From Steroidobacter denitrificans (lineage in GTDB: Bacteria > Pseudomonadota > Gammaproteobacteria > Steroidobacterales > Steroidobacteraceae): 64,000 nt of DNA. A model generated the notes under the pieces. It made no database searches and was not told the DNA's origin. It worked only from the letters and a program-made list of their open reading frames with translations. How positions within the stretch are numbered: the first letter of the stretch is position 1; the number at the start of each line of letters is the position of its first letter. The stretch spans positions 3,284,030 to 3,348,029 of the forward strand of contig NZ_CP011971.1 of assembly GCF_001579945.1 (NCBI RefSeq), read 5' to 3'. Position numbers and translations under genes: made by a program. This document shows positions 15,743 to 24,419 of the stretch, one piece after another.

Positions 15743-16729
15743 ATGAATGACACGCAAGCACGCCCGCGGATCCTGGTTGCAGGGTGCGGATATGTCGGCC
15801 GGCGGCTGCTGTCGAAGCTCGAAGCAGACCACGAAGTCATCGCCCTGGTACGCTCGGCGGCCAGTGCGGCTGCGCTCGCCGCTCGAGGCACACATGTGCT
15901 GGGCATGGACCTGGATCTTGCACACAGCGGTAGAGCGGGTGGTTTCACGCTCCACCAGGAAATCGGTCAAGAACCCGATGACCGCTTCGATTTCCTGATC
16001 GATCACCCGATCGATCAGGATCCTGAGTGGGACGATGGGCGGCAAGCTCCGGTGGCGATTCTTTACCTGATACCACCGCAGCGGCAGGGCGAAAGCGACC
16101 TGCGCCTGGATCGTTTCCTGCAGCGGCTCGGCACGCCGCCGCAGTGCTTCATCTATATAAGCAGTACCGGCGTCTACGGCGATACCGGCGGCGGATTGGT
16201 GGATGAGAGCACCCCGGTGCAACCTCGCAGCGAGCGGGCGCGCCGGCGCATCAGCGCGGAAGAAATGATCCGCGTCTGGTGCCATGAACGCCATGTAAGA
16301 CGGGTTGTGCTGCGCGCCGGCGGCATCTACGGGCCCGGCCGTCTGCCGCTGGAGGCACTGCGGCGCGGCGAGCCGGTGGTGCAGGAACAGGACAGCGGAA
16401 TCAGCAACCACATCCATGTCGATGACCTGGCGGAAGCCTGTCTGGCCGCACTGTCCAACCACGAAGCCTGCGGCATCTACAATATCAGCGACGGTCAGCC
16501 GCTGAGTTCCGGCGACTTCTATCTGAAAGTCGCCAGAGCGTCCGGACTCCCCGACCCGCCCCGGGTATCCATGGATGAGGCGCAATTGACGTTCACGCCG
16601 CAACGTTTGTCGTTTCTTGCCGAATCCCGCCGGGTGGACAACCGGCGCATGCTGACTCATCTGGGCGTAAAGCTGAAATATACGGACCCGGACGCTGGAA
16701 TACGCGCCAGCCTGCAGGAAACGATCTGA
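15743..16729 (+). CDS. NAD-dependent epimerase/SDR-family protein
   Basis: A 328-residue extended-SDR protein, resembling YeeZ-type epimerases. The nucleotide-binding glycine motif is in ILVAGCGYVGRRLLSKLE, an S-T-G-VYG substrate region appears as YISSTGVYGD, and ISNHIHVDDLAEACLAAL is the typical C-terminal active-site wall. A YxxxK catalytic pair is not evident; in this family it is often altered. An unusual acidic stretch with IDHPIDQDPEWDDG lies near residue 90. The substrate is unknown. A GTG at 15731 would add four residues. It lies 13 bases downstream of hemY. Confidence 0.8.
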   Translation: MNDTQARPRILVAGCGYVGRRLLSKLEADHEVIALVRSAASAAALAARGTHVLGMDLDLAHSGRAGGFTLHQEIGQEPDDRFDFLIDHPIDQDPEWDDGRQAPVAILYLIPPQRQGESDLRLDRFLQRLGTPPQCFIYISSTGVYGDTGGGLVDESTPVQPRSERARRRISAEEMIRVWCHERHVRRVVLRAGGIYGPGRLPLEALRRGEPVVQEQDSGISNHIHVDDLAEACLAALSNHEACGIYNISDGQPLSSGDFYLKVARASGLPDPPRVSMDEAQLTFTPQRLSFLAESRRVDNRRMLTHLGVKLKYTDPDAGIRASLQETI

Positions 16730-16816
16730 CAGGAAATGATCTGAACTCGGGAAACAGGCGCCGCCGAACGCTCGCCGGATCCGACGCGATCTTGGCCGAG
16801 CGCCCGGTGCGCAGAT

Positions 16817-17458
16817 TCAGTCGGGCTGACTGCGCTTGCTCTTCAGCCATTTGACGAGCGGTTCCCACTGCTGCCAATCCGGCCAGGCCAGGTACTCCGG
16901 AAGCTCGAAGATGCACATGCCGCGCTGGAATGCCCGCAGATAGTTGGTCGACTGCCGCAGCGCTCCCAGGTAGGGCACCCGCAGCTTCTCCAGATATTTA
17001 TCCAATTCGTCGAATATCAGCGTGTGCTCGCGCACACGATTGGCAACCACCGCGATGCGCGCCTGTTCGCGCTGCACTTTGCCGAGTTCCAGCAATTCCG
17101 CCAGGAAGTGTGCGCTGGCCTTCATGTCGATGGGCGAAGGCAGGACCGGCACCAGGATCGTCTCGGCGCGGCGCACGAGTTCGTTCATTTCCGATCCATG
17201 GGTGCGCGCCGGAGCATCGATCACCAGAATTTCGGTATCCCGGGGAACGCTGCGCAGCCCCTCGTCGCAGGCGGCCACCGCGGCAATGGCCGGCAGATCA
17301 TCCGGCCGCAGATCCAGCCAGTCCAGGCTGCTGCGCTGCGGATCATAATCGGCCAGGGCGACCCTGTGGCCCTGGACGGCGAAGTAGCCCGCGATATTCG
17401 TGGCGATCGTACTCTTGCCGCAGCCGCCCTTCGAATTCATTACCATCACATGGCGCAT
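16817..17458 (-). CDS. ParA/MinD-family ATPase
   Basis: A 213-residue deviant Walker-A ATPase. It opens MRHVMVMNSKGGCGKSTIATN with the signature Lys, and has VALADYDPQRSSLDWL (Walker A' Asp) and ILVIDAPA (Walker B). These proteins position DNA or protein cargo using ATP-driven dimerisation. No ParB gene or parS-like repeats are adjacent, so this is probably an orphan ParA of unknown cargo rather than the chromosome-partition protein. GAGGAATT lies 5-6 bases before the ATG at 17458. It is divergent from dapF. Confidence 0.85.
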   Translation of the reverse strand: MRHVMVMNSKGGCGKSTIATNIAGYFAVQGHRVALADYDPQRSSLDWLDLRPDDLPAIAAVAACDEGLRSVPRDTEILVIDAPARTHGSEMNELVRRAETILVPVLPSPIDMKASAHFLAELLELGKVQREQARIAVVANRVREHTLIFDELDKYLEKLRVPYLGALRQSTNYLRAFQRGMCIFELPEYLAWPDWQQWEPLVKWLKSKRSQPD

Positions 17459-17688
17459 GTAATTCCTCGCTTCGCGTGGATCCAGCCCCTTGCTCGCCGG
17501 CCCGCCGGGCGTTGCCTTTACCGCTGGCCGCAAAATCGCCGTTTACTGCACGACGGTAACTTAGAATGCCCGCGCAAAAAAGTCATCCATTGTGCAAGCC
17601 CCGGCGGATGCACGCACAGTCCGCTCGATCCGCACGTGCCGCGGCGGCTCGCACGATCCAAGTAGACAGAATACAGAGGGGATGACGT

Positions 17689-18618
17689 ATGCTTCTGCAC
17701 ATGCGGCTGTCGTTCACCAAGATGCAGAGCCTGGGCAACGATTTCATCGTTTTCGAGGTGCCTGACGATATCTCCGTACCCACAGCCGGCACTCTGCACC
17801 GCTTGGCCGATCGGCGCACCGGCATCGGCTTCGACCAGGCCCTGGTCCTGCTGCCCCCGCCCGGCACCCAGGCCAGTACCCGGACTGACTCCCCGGCCGG
17901 CTCGCGGGCGAACATCCAGACGGACAGGGGCACCGGCGGGCATTCGCCCGATTCCGCCCGGGATATCGACATCTTCTATCGCATCTTCAACGCCGACGGC
18001 TCCGAGGTCGAACAATGCGGCAACGGTGCGCGCTGCGTCGCCAGCCTGGTGGCCCGTCGGCTCAAGCGTCGCGAAGTGCGCCTGGGCAGCCCGGGCGGAT
18101 ACATCACCGGTCAGCTGCACGATGATGGACTGGTTTCAGTCGATATGGGCGTGCCCCGCTTCGATCCCGCGGCATTGCCCTTCGAAGCGACGCGCGAGGC
18201 CGACGTCTATCCCCTGAGGATCGGCGAGAAGGAAATTCAAATCGGCGCGGTGTCCATGGGCAATCCTCATGCCGTGATACAGGTGCCTGCCGTTGCCGAG
18301 GCGCCCGTGGACACCCTGGGGCCCGCCGTGGAAAATCACGTGCGGTTTCCCCGGCGAACCAATGTAGGGTTCATGGAGATCGTGGCGCCCGACCACATTC
18401 GTCTGCGGGTCCATGAACGCGGCGTCGGCGAAACGCGGGCCTGCGGTACCGGCGCCTGCGGCGCGGTGGCGATCGGCCGGCGACGCGGACTGCTCCAGGA
18501 GCTGGTACGGGTGGATGCACCGGGTGGTCGTATGAGCGTGCACTGGGCCGGACCGGGCCAGTCCTTATGGCTCACCGGTCCGGCCGTCACCGTGTTCGAA
18601 GGAACCGTGGAAATCTGA
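17689..18618 (+). CDS. dapF: Diaminopimelate epimerase with an extra internal segment
   Basis: A 309-residue enzyme converting LL- to meso-diaminopimelate for lysine and peptidoglycan. The two catalytic Cys are in VEQCGNGARC and TRACGTGACG; the N-terminal KMQSLGNDFIVFE motif is also clear. The protein is about 30 residues longer than usual. Residues 59-90, rich in Thr, Ser, Gly, Arg and Asp, are inserted between ALVLLPPP and DIDIFYRIFNADGSE, which are normally almost adjacent. The ATG at 17689 follows a GAGGGG sequence; a second ATG lies at 17701. It heads a rightward series with DUF484, xerC and hslVU. Confidence 0.93.
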   Translation: MLLHMRLSFTKMQSLGNDFIVFEVPDDISVPTAGTLHRLADRRTGIGFDQALVLLPPPGTQASTRTDSPAGSRANIQTDRGTGGHSPDSARDIDIFYRIFNADGSEVEQCGNGARCVASLVARRLKRREVRLGSPGGYITGQLHDDGLVSVDMGVPRFDPAALPFEATREADVYPLRIGEKEIQIGAVSMGNPHAVIQVPAVAEAPVDTLGPAVENHVRFPRRTNVGFMEIVAPDHIRLRVHERGVGETRACGTGACGAVAIGRRRGLLQELVRVDAPGGRMSVHWAGPGQSLWLTGPAVTVFEGTVEI

Positions 18619-18696
18619 CGGCCGGGAATTCCAGGCCGGGGCGCAAAAACCTGCCAGATACGCAATGAAAGTTCGACGAGGATGAGCTGAGGCCCT

Positions 18697-19479
18697 ATGA
18701 GCAAACAACCTGTTCGCGGCGTGGGAATGGAATCTCGGATCGACACGGCCGAATCTCAGGCCGGATCCGTCGTGAGCGCATCAGCGAGCGTCCGGCACAA
18801 AGCCCCTGAACCGAGCGAGGCAGAGGTCGCGGATTTCCTGCAGCGCCATCCCGATTTTTTCGAGCGCCATGGTGCATTGTTGACGAAAATGGTGCTGTCG
18901 CATGCCCGCGGCAGCACCACCATATCCCTGATCGAACGCCAGGTGCTCGCGCTGCGAGAAAAGAACGAGGCGCTGGAGACGAAGCTGCGCGAACTGATCG
19001 ATATCGCCCGCGGTAACGATGTCTTGGCAACCAGGATCCACCGGCTCGCCTGCCGGCTGCTACGCACAGGCACCGCCGCCGAGTTGATGGACGCCCTGGA
19101 AGTTTCGTTACGCGAGGATTTCGGCGCCTCCGAATGGCTGCTGCTGCTTGCCGCCGATACTCGTCCGGATTTCACCGGCATCCATGACCGGCATTTGCGC
19201 CTGGTGGCGTCCGGTGCGCCGGAATTGAAAATGTTCGAAACCTTGTTCGCATCCGCACGCCCGCGCTGCGGCCAGATCCGCGACAGCCAGCGCGATTTCC
19301 TGTTCGGCGCCGGCACCATCGAGATCGGTTCGGCGGCACTGGTGCCCCTGGGTCCCCAGCCCTCCTCCGGACTGTTGGCGATCGGCAGCCCCGATGCAGA
19401 GCGCTTTCATCCGGCCATGAGCACGGAATTCCTGGCGCGAATCGGCGACCTGGTGAGCGAGGCGGTCTGCTCGGTATAG
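18697..19479 (+). CDS. DUF484 (GAF-like) protein
   Basis: A 260-residue DUF484 protein. Diagnostic is VADFLQRHPDFFERHGALLTKM, followed by HARGSTTISLIERQVLALREKN and a coiled-coil helix. The C-terminal half, to about residue 255, is a GAF-like fold with SAALVPLGPQPSSGLLAIGS. The gene sits between dapF and xerC in many gammaproteobacteria, as here. Its function is unknown. The first 35 residues are not conserved, so the start could lie downstream of 18697, for example at an internal Met. Confidence 0.87.
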   Translation: MSKQPVRGVGMESRIDTAESQAGSVVSASASVRHKAPEPSEAEVADFLQRHPDFFERHGALLTKMVLSHARGSTTISLIERQVLALREKNEALETKLRELIDIARGNDVLATRIHRLACRLLRTGTAAELMDALEVSLREDFGASEWLLLLAADTRPDFTGIHDRHLRLVASGAPELKMFETLFASARPRCGQIRDSQRDFLFGAGTIEIGSAALVPLGPQPSSGLLAIGSPDAERFHPAMSTEFLARIGDLVSEAVCSV

Positions 19480-19488
19480 AACGCTCGC

Positions 19489-20391
19489 ATGTCCCCTTCG
19501 GCCTTGGCCTGGCTGCCCCGCTACCTGTCGCACCTGGCTCTGGAACGCCAGCTCTCGCGCCATACCGACGCCGGCTACAGGCGCGATCTGCAACGCTTCA
19601 TCGCCTGGTGCGATCAGGCCGATGTCCAGGAATGGCGGGTCGTGGACAGCCAGCACATCCGCACCTTCGCTGCGGCCGAGTTTCGGCTCGGATTCGGTGC
19701 GCGCACGCTGCAACGCAGATTGAGCGCCTTGCGCGGTTTTTTCGCTTTCCTGCTCCGGGAAGGGCAGCTACAGGCCAACCCGGCCACCGGCATCCAGGCA
19801 CCCAAGGCAGGCAAACACCTACCCGAGACATTGGACGCGGACCAGATGGCGCGCCTGCTGGCATTTCGCACCGACGCCGAGTTGGAGGCGCGCGACAAGG
19901 CCATCATGGAATTATTCTATTCCTCCGGCCTGCGCCTGTCCGAACTGGCAGGTCTGGATCTGAACGATCTGGATCTGCCCGATCACACTGTCAGGGTGCT
20001 GGGCAAGGGCAGGAAGACCCGTATCGTGCCGGTCGGCCGTCATGCAATCCAAGCCCTGTCGAACTGGCTGCGGGAACGCACTGCCCTGACCCGTCAGGAT
20101 GAGCAGGCGCTGTTCGTCAGCCGCCTGGGCTCGCGTATGCATGTACGTACGATTCAGCAACGGATCACGGTCTGGGCGAAACGGCAGGGACTAGGCATGC
20201 ACGTTCACCCGCATATGTTTCGCCACTCCTTCGCCAGCCATCTGCTGGAATCCAGCCATGACCTGCGCGGTGTGCAGGAATTGCTGGGTCATTCCAGCAT
20301 TTCCACGACTCAGATCTATACTCACCTTGATTTCCAGCATCTCGCCAGAACCTACGATGAAACCCATCCACGCGCACGGCGCAAGCCGTGA
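19489..20391 (+). CDS. xerC: Tyrosine recombinase XerC
   Basis: A 300-residue site-specific recombinase that with XerD resolves chromosome dimers at dif. The N-terminal core-binding domain (YLSHLALERQLSRHT) is followed by the catalytic domain. Catalytic residues are Arg in SSGLRLSELAGLDL (about 148), Lys in VLGKGRKTR, His/Arg in HPHMFRHSFASHLL, His in LLGHSSISTTQIYTH, and the nucleophilic Tyr in that same segment. No key residue is missing. It begins 9 bases after the DUF484 gene, in its usual neighbourhood. XerC rather than XerD is inferred from the dapF-DUF484 linkage. Confidence 0.94.
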   Translation: MSPSALAWLPRYLSHLALERQLSRHTDAGYRRDLQRFIAWCDQADVQEWRVVDSQHIRTFAAAEFRLGFGARTLQRRLSALRGFFAFLLREGQLQANPATGIQAPKAGKHLPETLDADQMARLLAFRTDAELEARDKAIMELFYSSGLRLSELAGLDLNDLDLPDHTVRVLGKGRKTRIVPVGRHAIQALSNWLRERTALTRQDEQALFVSRLGSRMHVRTIQQRITVWAKRQGLGMHVHPHMFRHSFASHLLESSHDLRGVQELLGHSSISTTQIYTHLDFQHLARTYDETHPRARRKP

Positions 20392-20431
20392 ATCCGCAGC
20401 CGATCTGCACCGCCGCCTCGATCCTTGATTC

Positions 20432-20971
20432 ATGCCGATGACTGAACTACGCGGAACCACCATTCTTTCGGTACGCCGCCAGGGCGTGGTGGCCATCGGC
20501 GGCGATGGCCAGGTGTCGCTGGGCAACACGGTGATGAAGGGCAATGCCCGCAAGGTGCGGCGCCTGCACGACGGTAATGTGCTGGCCGGATTCGCCGGCG
20601 GCACGGCCGATGCCTTCACTTTATTCGAGCGGTTCGAAGGCAAGCTCCAGCAATACGGCAATCTCACCCGTGCGGCGATCGAACTCGCCAAGGACTGGCG
20701 CAGCGACCGCAGCCTCAGGCGCCTGGAGGCGCTGCTGTGCGTCGCCGACGCCAGAAGTTCGTTCATCATCTCCGGTACCGGTGATGTCATCGAACCCGAA
20801 GACGAGATCATGGCGATCGGTTCCGGAGGCTCCTACGCTCAGGCCGCCGCCCGCGCCCTGGTGCAAAACACCGAACTCGGCGCATGCGCGATCGTGGAAA
20901 AATCACTGCATATTGCCGCAGATATCTGTATCTATACGAATCGAAATCTGACCATCGAAGAACTCGGATGA
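20432..20971 (+). CDS. hslV: HslV peptidase subunit of the HslUV protease
   Basis: A 179-residue Ntn-hydrolase forming the proteolytic double ring of HslUV. The catalytic N-terminal Thr is exposed after removal of a short propeptide: MPMTELRG precedes TTILSVRR, so Thr9 is the likely nucleophile. [20 protein letters not shown] and [16 protein letters not shown] are family hallmarks. The stop overlaps the hslU start by ATGA, consistent with stoichiometric expression. The operon is often heat-shock controlled, but no sigma-32 promoter is claimed. Confidence 0.96.
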   Translation: MPMTELRGTTILSVRRQGVVAIGGDGQVSLGNTVMKGNARKVRRLHDGNVLAGFAGGTADAFTLFERFEGKLQQYGNLTRAAIELAKDWRSDRSLRRLEALLCVADARSSFIISGTGDVIEPEDEIMAIGSGGSYAQAAARALVQNTELGACAIVEKSLHIAADICIYTNRNLTIEELG

Positions 20972-22335
20972 AGCCGAGTTCGAACGACCTCCTTTTGCTC
21001 ATGTCCATGACACCCAGAGAAATCGCCCAGGAACTCGACAAGCACATCGTCGGACAAGGCGCCGCGAAGCGAGCCGTCGCGATCGCGCTGCGCAACCGCT
21101 GGCGGCGCATGCAGGTCGCCGCCGCGCTGCGCGCCGAGATCACGCCCAAGAACATCCTGATGATCGGTCCCACCGGCGTGGGCAAGACGGAAATCGCCCG
21201 CCGGCTGGCGCGCCTGGCACGAGCGCCCTTCATCAAGGTCGAGGCCACCAAGTTCACCGAGGTCGGCTATGTCGGCCGCGAGGTCGACTCGATCATCAAG
21301 GATCTCGTAGACGTCGCGATCAAGATGACGCGCGAAGCGGAAATGGAGAAAGTGCGCCATCGTGCCATGGACGCCGCCGAGGAACGCCTGCTCGATGAAC
21401 TCCTGCCGCGGCCTAAATCCATGGGATTCGACACCGAACCCGAGGCCGCGCCGCGCGATCACGACACCCGGCAGAAGTTCCGCAAGATGCTGCGCGAAGG
21501 CCAGCTGGATGAGCGCGAGATCGAGATCGAGGTGCGCGCGTTGCCCGTCGGGGTGGAAATCATGGCGCCCGCGGGCATGGAGGATCTCACCCAACAGCTG
21601 CAAAGCATGTTCTCGAATCTGGGGAATACGCGCACGCGCACGCGCAAGGTAAAGGTCCGCGAAGCCTTCAAGCTGCTCATCGATGAAGAAGCCGCCAAAA
21701 TGATCAACGAGGACGAACTGAAGCTGCTTGCACTGGGAAACGCGGAGCAGAACGGCATCGTGTTCATCGACGAAATCGACAAGATCGCCCGCCGCCAGGA
21801 AGCGCATGGTGCGGATGTATCGCGCGAAGGCGTGCAGCGCGACCTGCTGCCGCTGGTGGAGGGCAGCACGGTCAGCACCAAGTACGGCGTCGTCAAGACC
21901 GACCACATTCTGTTCATCGCCTCCGGCGCGTTTCATACCGCCAAGCCCTCGGATCTGATTCCGGAGTTGCAGGGACGATTTCCGATTCGCGTCGAGTTGG
22001 ACGCATTGAAGGTCAATGAATTCATCCGTATCCTGACCGAGCCGGATGCCTCTTTGTGCAAGCAATATCAGGCGCTGCTGGACACCGAGGGCGTCGAGCT
22101 GGAATTCGTGGACAGCGGCGTACGGCGGATCGCGGAAGTCGCCTTCCAGGTCAATGAGCGCACCGAGAACATCGGCGCACGCCGGTTGCACACGGTGCTG
22201 GAACGGCTGCTGGAAACCCTGTCGTTCGAGGCAGCCGACCGCGCGGGACTGAAGGTCACGATCGATGCCGGCTATGTCGACGAACACCTCGGCGAACTGG
22301 TCAAAGACGAAGACCTGACACGCTACATCCTGTAA
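20968..22335 (+). CDS. hslU: HslU ATPase subunit of the HslUV protease
   Basis: A 455-residue AAA+ unfoldase that feeds Hsl[18 protein letters not shown], Walker [10 protein letters not shown], the GYVGRE pore motif, Walker [12 protein letters not shown], and the C-terminal [17 protein letters not shown] are all present. The C-terminus ends in EDLTRYIL, the tail that docks into HslV. The ATG at 20968 overlaps hslV; a second candidate Met at 21001 matches the usual family N-terminus, so the first 11 residues are less certain. It shares one base with the next gene (TAATG). Confidence 0.96.
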   Translation: MKPSSNDLLLLMSMTPREIAQELDKHIVGQGAAKRAVAIALRNRWRRMQVAAALRAEITPKNILMIGPTGVGKTEIARRLARLARAPFIKVEATKFTEVGYVGREVDSIIKDLVDVAIKMTREAEMEKVRHRAMDAAEERLLDELLPRPKSMGFDTEPEAAPRDHDTRQKFRKMLREGQLDEREIEIEVRALPVGVEIMAPAGMEDLTQQLQSMFSNLGNTRTRTRKVKVREAFKLLIDEEAAKMINEDELKLLALGNAEQNGIVFIDEIDKIARRQEAHGADVSREGVQRDLLPLVEGSTVSTKYGVVKTDHILFIASGAFHTAKPSDLIPELQGRFPIRVELDALKVNEFIRILTEPDASLCKQYQALLDTEGVELEFVDSGVRRIAEVAFQVNERTENIGARRLHTVLERLLETLSFEAADRAGLKVTIDAGYVDEHLGELVKDEDLTRYIL

Positions 22336-22715
22336 TGCAGAACACCCACCGACCGACCCGCCTGAAACTGCGCACTCGTTCGCGCCTGCTCGAAATCGAA
22401 TTCGACGACGGCGCATGCTTCGAACTTCCTTTCGAGTATTTGCGGGTCTATTCACCCTCCGCGGAAGTGCGCGGCCACGGCCCCGGCCAGGAAACCCTGC
22501 AGATCGGCAAACATGAGGTGGGCATCACCCAGATGGAGCCGGTCGGCAGCTATGCCGTTCGCCTGGTGTTCGATGACGGACATGACAGCGGCCTGTATAC
22601 TTGGTCCTATCTGCATGAGCTGGGACGGGACCGGGAGCAAAAATGGGCGCGCTACCTGGCGCGCCTGGCTGAATTGGGCATCCCCTATCCCACCCCGGCA
22701 CCACGCGGCAGATAA
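22335..22715 (+). CDS. DUF971 (gamma-BBH N-terminal-like) protein
   Basis: A 126-residue protein of the DUF971 family, a small zinc-domain-like fold found alone or at the N-terminus of gamma-butyrobetaine hydroxylases. Visible hallmarks are LLEIEFDDGACFELPFEYLRVYSPSAEVRGHG, with the core split around the ELPFEYLRV motif, and DGHDSGLYTWSYLHELG. The His and Cys ligands of true BBH zinc sites are not all present. Its ATG overlaps the hslU TAA by one base. The gene follows hslU in several gammaproteobacteria. Function is unknown. Confidence 0.85.
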   Translation: MQNTHRPTRLKLRTRSRLLEIEFDDGACFELPFEYLRVYSPSAEVRGHGPGQETLQIGKHEVGITQMEPVGSYAVRLVFDDGHDSGLYTWSYLHELGRDREQKWARYLARLAELGIPYPTPAPRGR

Positions 22716-22799
22716 CGCGCCGGGCCGGGAAACCGGGAAACGCCTGCTCCACCCCCGGCCATAGGGTGGCCGCTGAGGGATCAAGTACGGCCTCTGATG

Positions 22800-22836
22800 A
22801 ATTGGCCGGCTGTTCATCGAATCAAGCCGGCCAATT
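22800..22836. repeat. 12-bp perfect inverted repeat in the gap before ubiE
   Basis: AATTGGCCGGCT at 22800-22811 and its exact reverse complement at 22825-22836 are separated by 13 bases. A strong stem-loop could form in DNA or RNA. No T-run follows on either strand, so a classic intrinsic terminator is unlikely. The surrounding gap, 22716-23047, has no supported gene: an in-frame upstream extension of ubiE through it shows no family similarity. Confidence 0.5.
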
Positions 22837-23047
22837 TCAACCGGCGGAATCCACACCGGTAGCCTCCATGAGCGAATCCGATCCCGAACCGGCTTTCGAC
22901 AGGACACCCGGCAAGACCACGCCGTGGCGCCAACGTAGATTCATGCGAGAAGCGCTCAATCAGGCGCTGATCCAGCACCCGGCGTCGTTCGAGATGCGCG
23001 CTCATGAACAGGCTCGGCTAGAATGCCGCCCTCACTCCGGGACGACG

Positions 23048-23821
23048 ATGAACGCGCCGCACGCTCCAGCCTCCGACGATAAGACCACGACCGACTTCGG
23101 CTATCAGCAGGTACCGTTCGCCGAGAAAGCGGCACGCGTGCGCGCGGTATTCGAGTCGGTAGCCGGCAACTACAACTTGATGAACGACCTGATGTCGGGC
23201 GGTACGCATCGGCTGTGGAAGCGCTTCGCGCTGTCGCAGACGGGACTGCGGCCAGGCGGTCGGGCGCTGGATGTGGCCGGGGGCACCGGCGACCTGGCAG
23301 CGGGCATGGCCCGGCAGGTCGGCGCCGACGGCCTGGTGGTGCTGAGCGATATCAATGCGGCCATGCTGCAGGAAGGCCGCAATGCGCTGACCGATCGCGG
23401 CCTTGTCGCCAATGTCCGCTACGCACTCGCGGACGCGGAGCAGTTGCCCTTTGCCGATTCCAGCTACGATTGCGTCACCATCGGTTTCGGCCTGCGCAAT
23501 ATCACCGACAAGGCCGCCGCACTGCGCTCCATGACACGCGTACTCAGACCCGGCGGACAACTGCTGGTACTGGAATTCTCTCACCCGGTACTGCCCGGTC
23601 TGAAGCCGATTTACGATGCCTACTCCTTTTCGGTCCTGCCCTGGCTGGGCAAGGTGGTGGCGAAGGACGAGGAGAGCTATCGCTATCTGGCGGAATCCAT
23701 CCGCCGCTTCCCGGACCAGGACACCTTGTTGAGCATGATGCGCGAGGCCGGCCTCGAACAATGCCGCTACCACAATCTCAGCGGCGGTATCGTCGCTTTG
23801 CACCGCGGCTATCGTTTGTGA
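23048..23821 (+). CDS. ubiE: Ubiquinone/menaquinone C-methyltransferase UbiE
   Basis: A 257-residue SAM-dependent methyltransferase for ring C-methylation in ubiquinone synthesis. TDFGYQQVPFAEKAARVRAVF and NYNLMNDLMSGGTHRLWKR are the UbiE N-terminal signature. The SAM-binding glycine motif is ALDVAGGTGDLA, and DCVTIGFGLRNITDK plus LRPGGQLLVLEFS complete the family pattern. The ATG at 23048 is chosen because similarity starts right after it. It is followed at 1-2 bases by ubiJ and then ubiB, the conserved ubiE-ubiJ-ubiB operon. Confidence 0.95.
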   Translation: MNAPHAPASDDKTTTDFGYQQVPFAEKAARVRAVFESVAGNYNLMNDLMSGGTHRLWKRFALSQTGLRPGGRALDVAGGTGDLAAGMARQVGADGLVVLSDINAAMLQEGRNALTDRGLVANVRYALADAEQLPFADSSYDCVTIGFGLRNITDKAAALRSMTRVLRPGGQLLVLEFSHPVLPGLKPIYDAYSFSVLPWLGKVVAKDEESYRYLAESIRRFPDQDTLLSMMREAGLEQCRYHNLSGGIVALHRGYRL

Positions 23822-23822
23822 C

Positions 23823-24419
23823 ATGCGCCTTGCACTGCTGGAATCGCTGCTCAATCGTCATATCGCCGCCTCGTCCGAGGCACGCAGCCTGTGCCGACGC
23901 CTGGGCACAAAAACCCTCGCACTGCACATACAAGGCCTGCCGCTGAGCCTGTATTTTCTCGTCGACGGCCAGCGCCTGCAGCTGACGACCGATCACGGGG
24001 GATCGACGGACGCCAGCCTATCGGGCAGTCCGCTGTCTTTCCTGCGCCTCATGGGCCAGGCGCCGGAAGGCGCCGTACGCACAGGCTCGATCCAGATCAA
24101 CGGCGATGCTGAAGTGGCACAAACCTTCAGCGAATTGCTCCGGCAGGCGCGTCCCGATCTGGAAGAAGAGCTTGCTCGTTACATCGGCGATGTGGCGGCC
24201 CATCAAATCGGCAATGCCGCACGTTCCACGCTGGACTTCGTGCAACGCAGCGGCCGGACCTTGGCGCAAAACGTCACTGAATTCCTGCAGGAGGAAGGCC
24301 GCGACGCTCCCAACCGGACGGAAGCCGACGAACTGATGACCGGTGTCGACAGGCTGCGCGACGATGTCGATCGGCTGGCGGCACGACTGGATCAGCTGGA
24401 ACGGCAGCGGCTGCGCTGA
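23823..24419 (+). CDS. ubiJ: Ubiquinone biosynthesis accessory factor UbiJ (SCP2 domain)
   Basis: A 198-residue protein. The N-terminal SCP2-like lipid-binding domain (about residues 15-110, with GLPLSLYFLVDGQRLQL and GSIQINGDAEVAQTFSELL) is followed by ARPDLEEELARYIGDVAAHQIG, typical of UbiJ, and a C-terminal coiled coil LRDDVDRLAARLDQLERQ. UbiJ binds ubiquinone intermediates in the soluble Ubi metabolon and partners UbiK, encoded here at 5.3 kb. It overlaps ubiB by one base (TGATG). Confidence 0.92.
   Translation: MRLALLESLLNRHIAASSEARSLCRRLGTKTLALHIQGLPLSLYFLVDGQRLQLTTDHGGSTDASLSGSPLSFLRLMGQAPEGAVRTGSIQINGDAEVAQTFSELLRQARPDLEEELARYIGDVAAHQIGNAARSTLDFVQRSGRTLAQNVTEFLQEEGRDAPNRTEADELMTGVDRLRDDVDRLAARLDQLERQRLR

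Noticed and set aside
15671-16660. Minus-strand open frame opposite the SDR gene
   Set aside because: The plus-strand frame has the Rossmann glycine motif and SDR signatures; the antisense frame has none.
16817-17458. Chromosome-partition locus parAB/parS
   Set aside because: Only a ParA-like ATPase is present; there is no parB gene nearby and no parS-like palindromes were recognised.
20932-22455. 507-codon minus-strand open frame opposite hslU
   Set aside because: Antisense shadow of an unmistakable hslU; no family pattern in the translation.
22800-22836. Intrinsic transcription terminator
   Set aside because: The stem is strong but no T-run follows on either strand, so it is recorded only as an inverted repeat.
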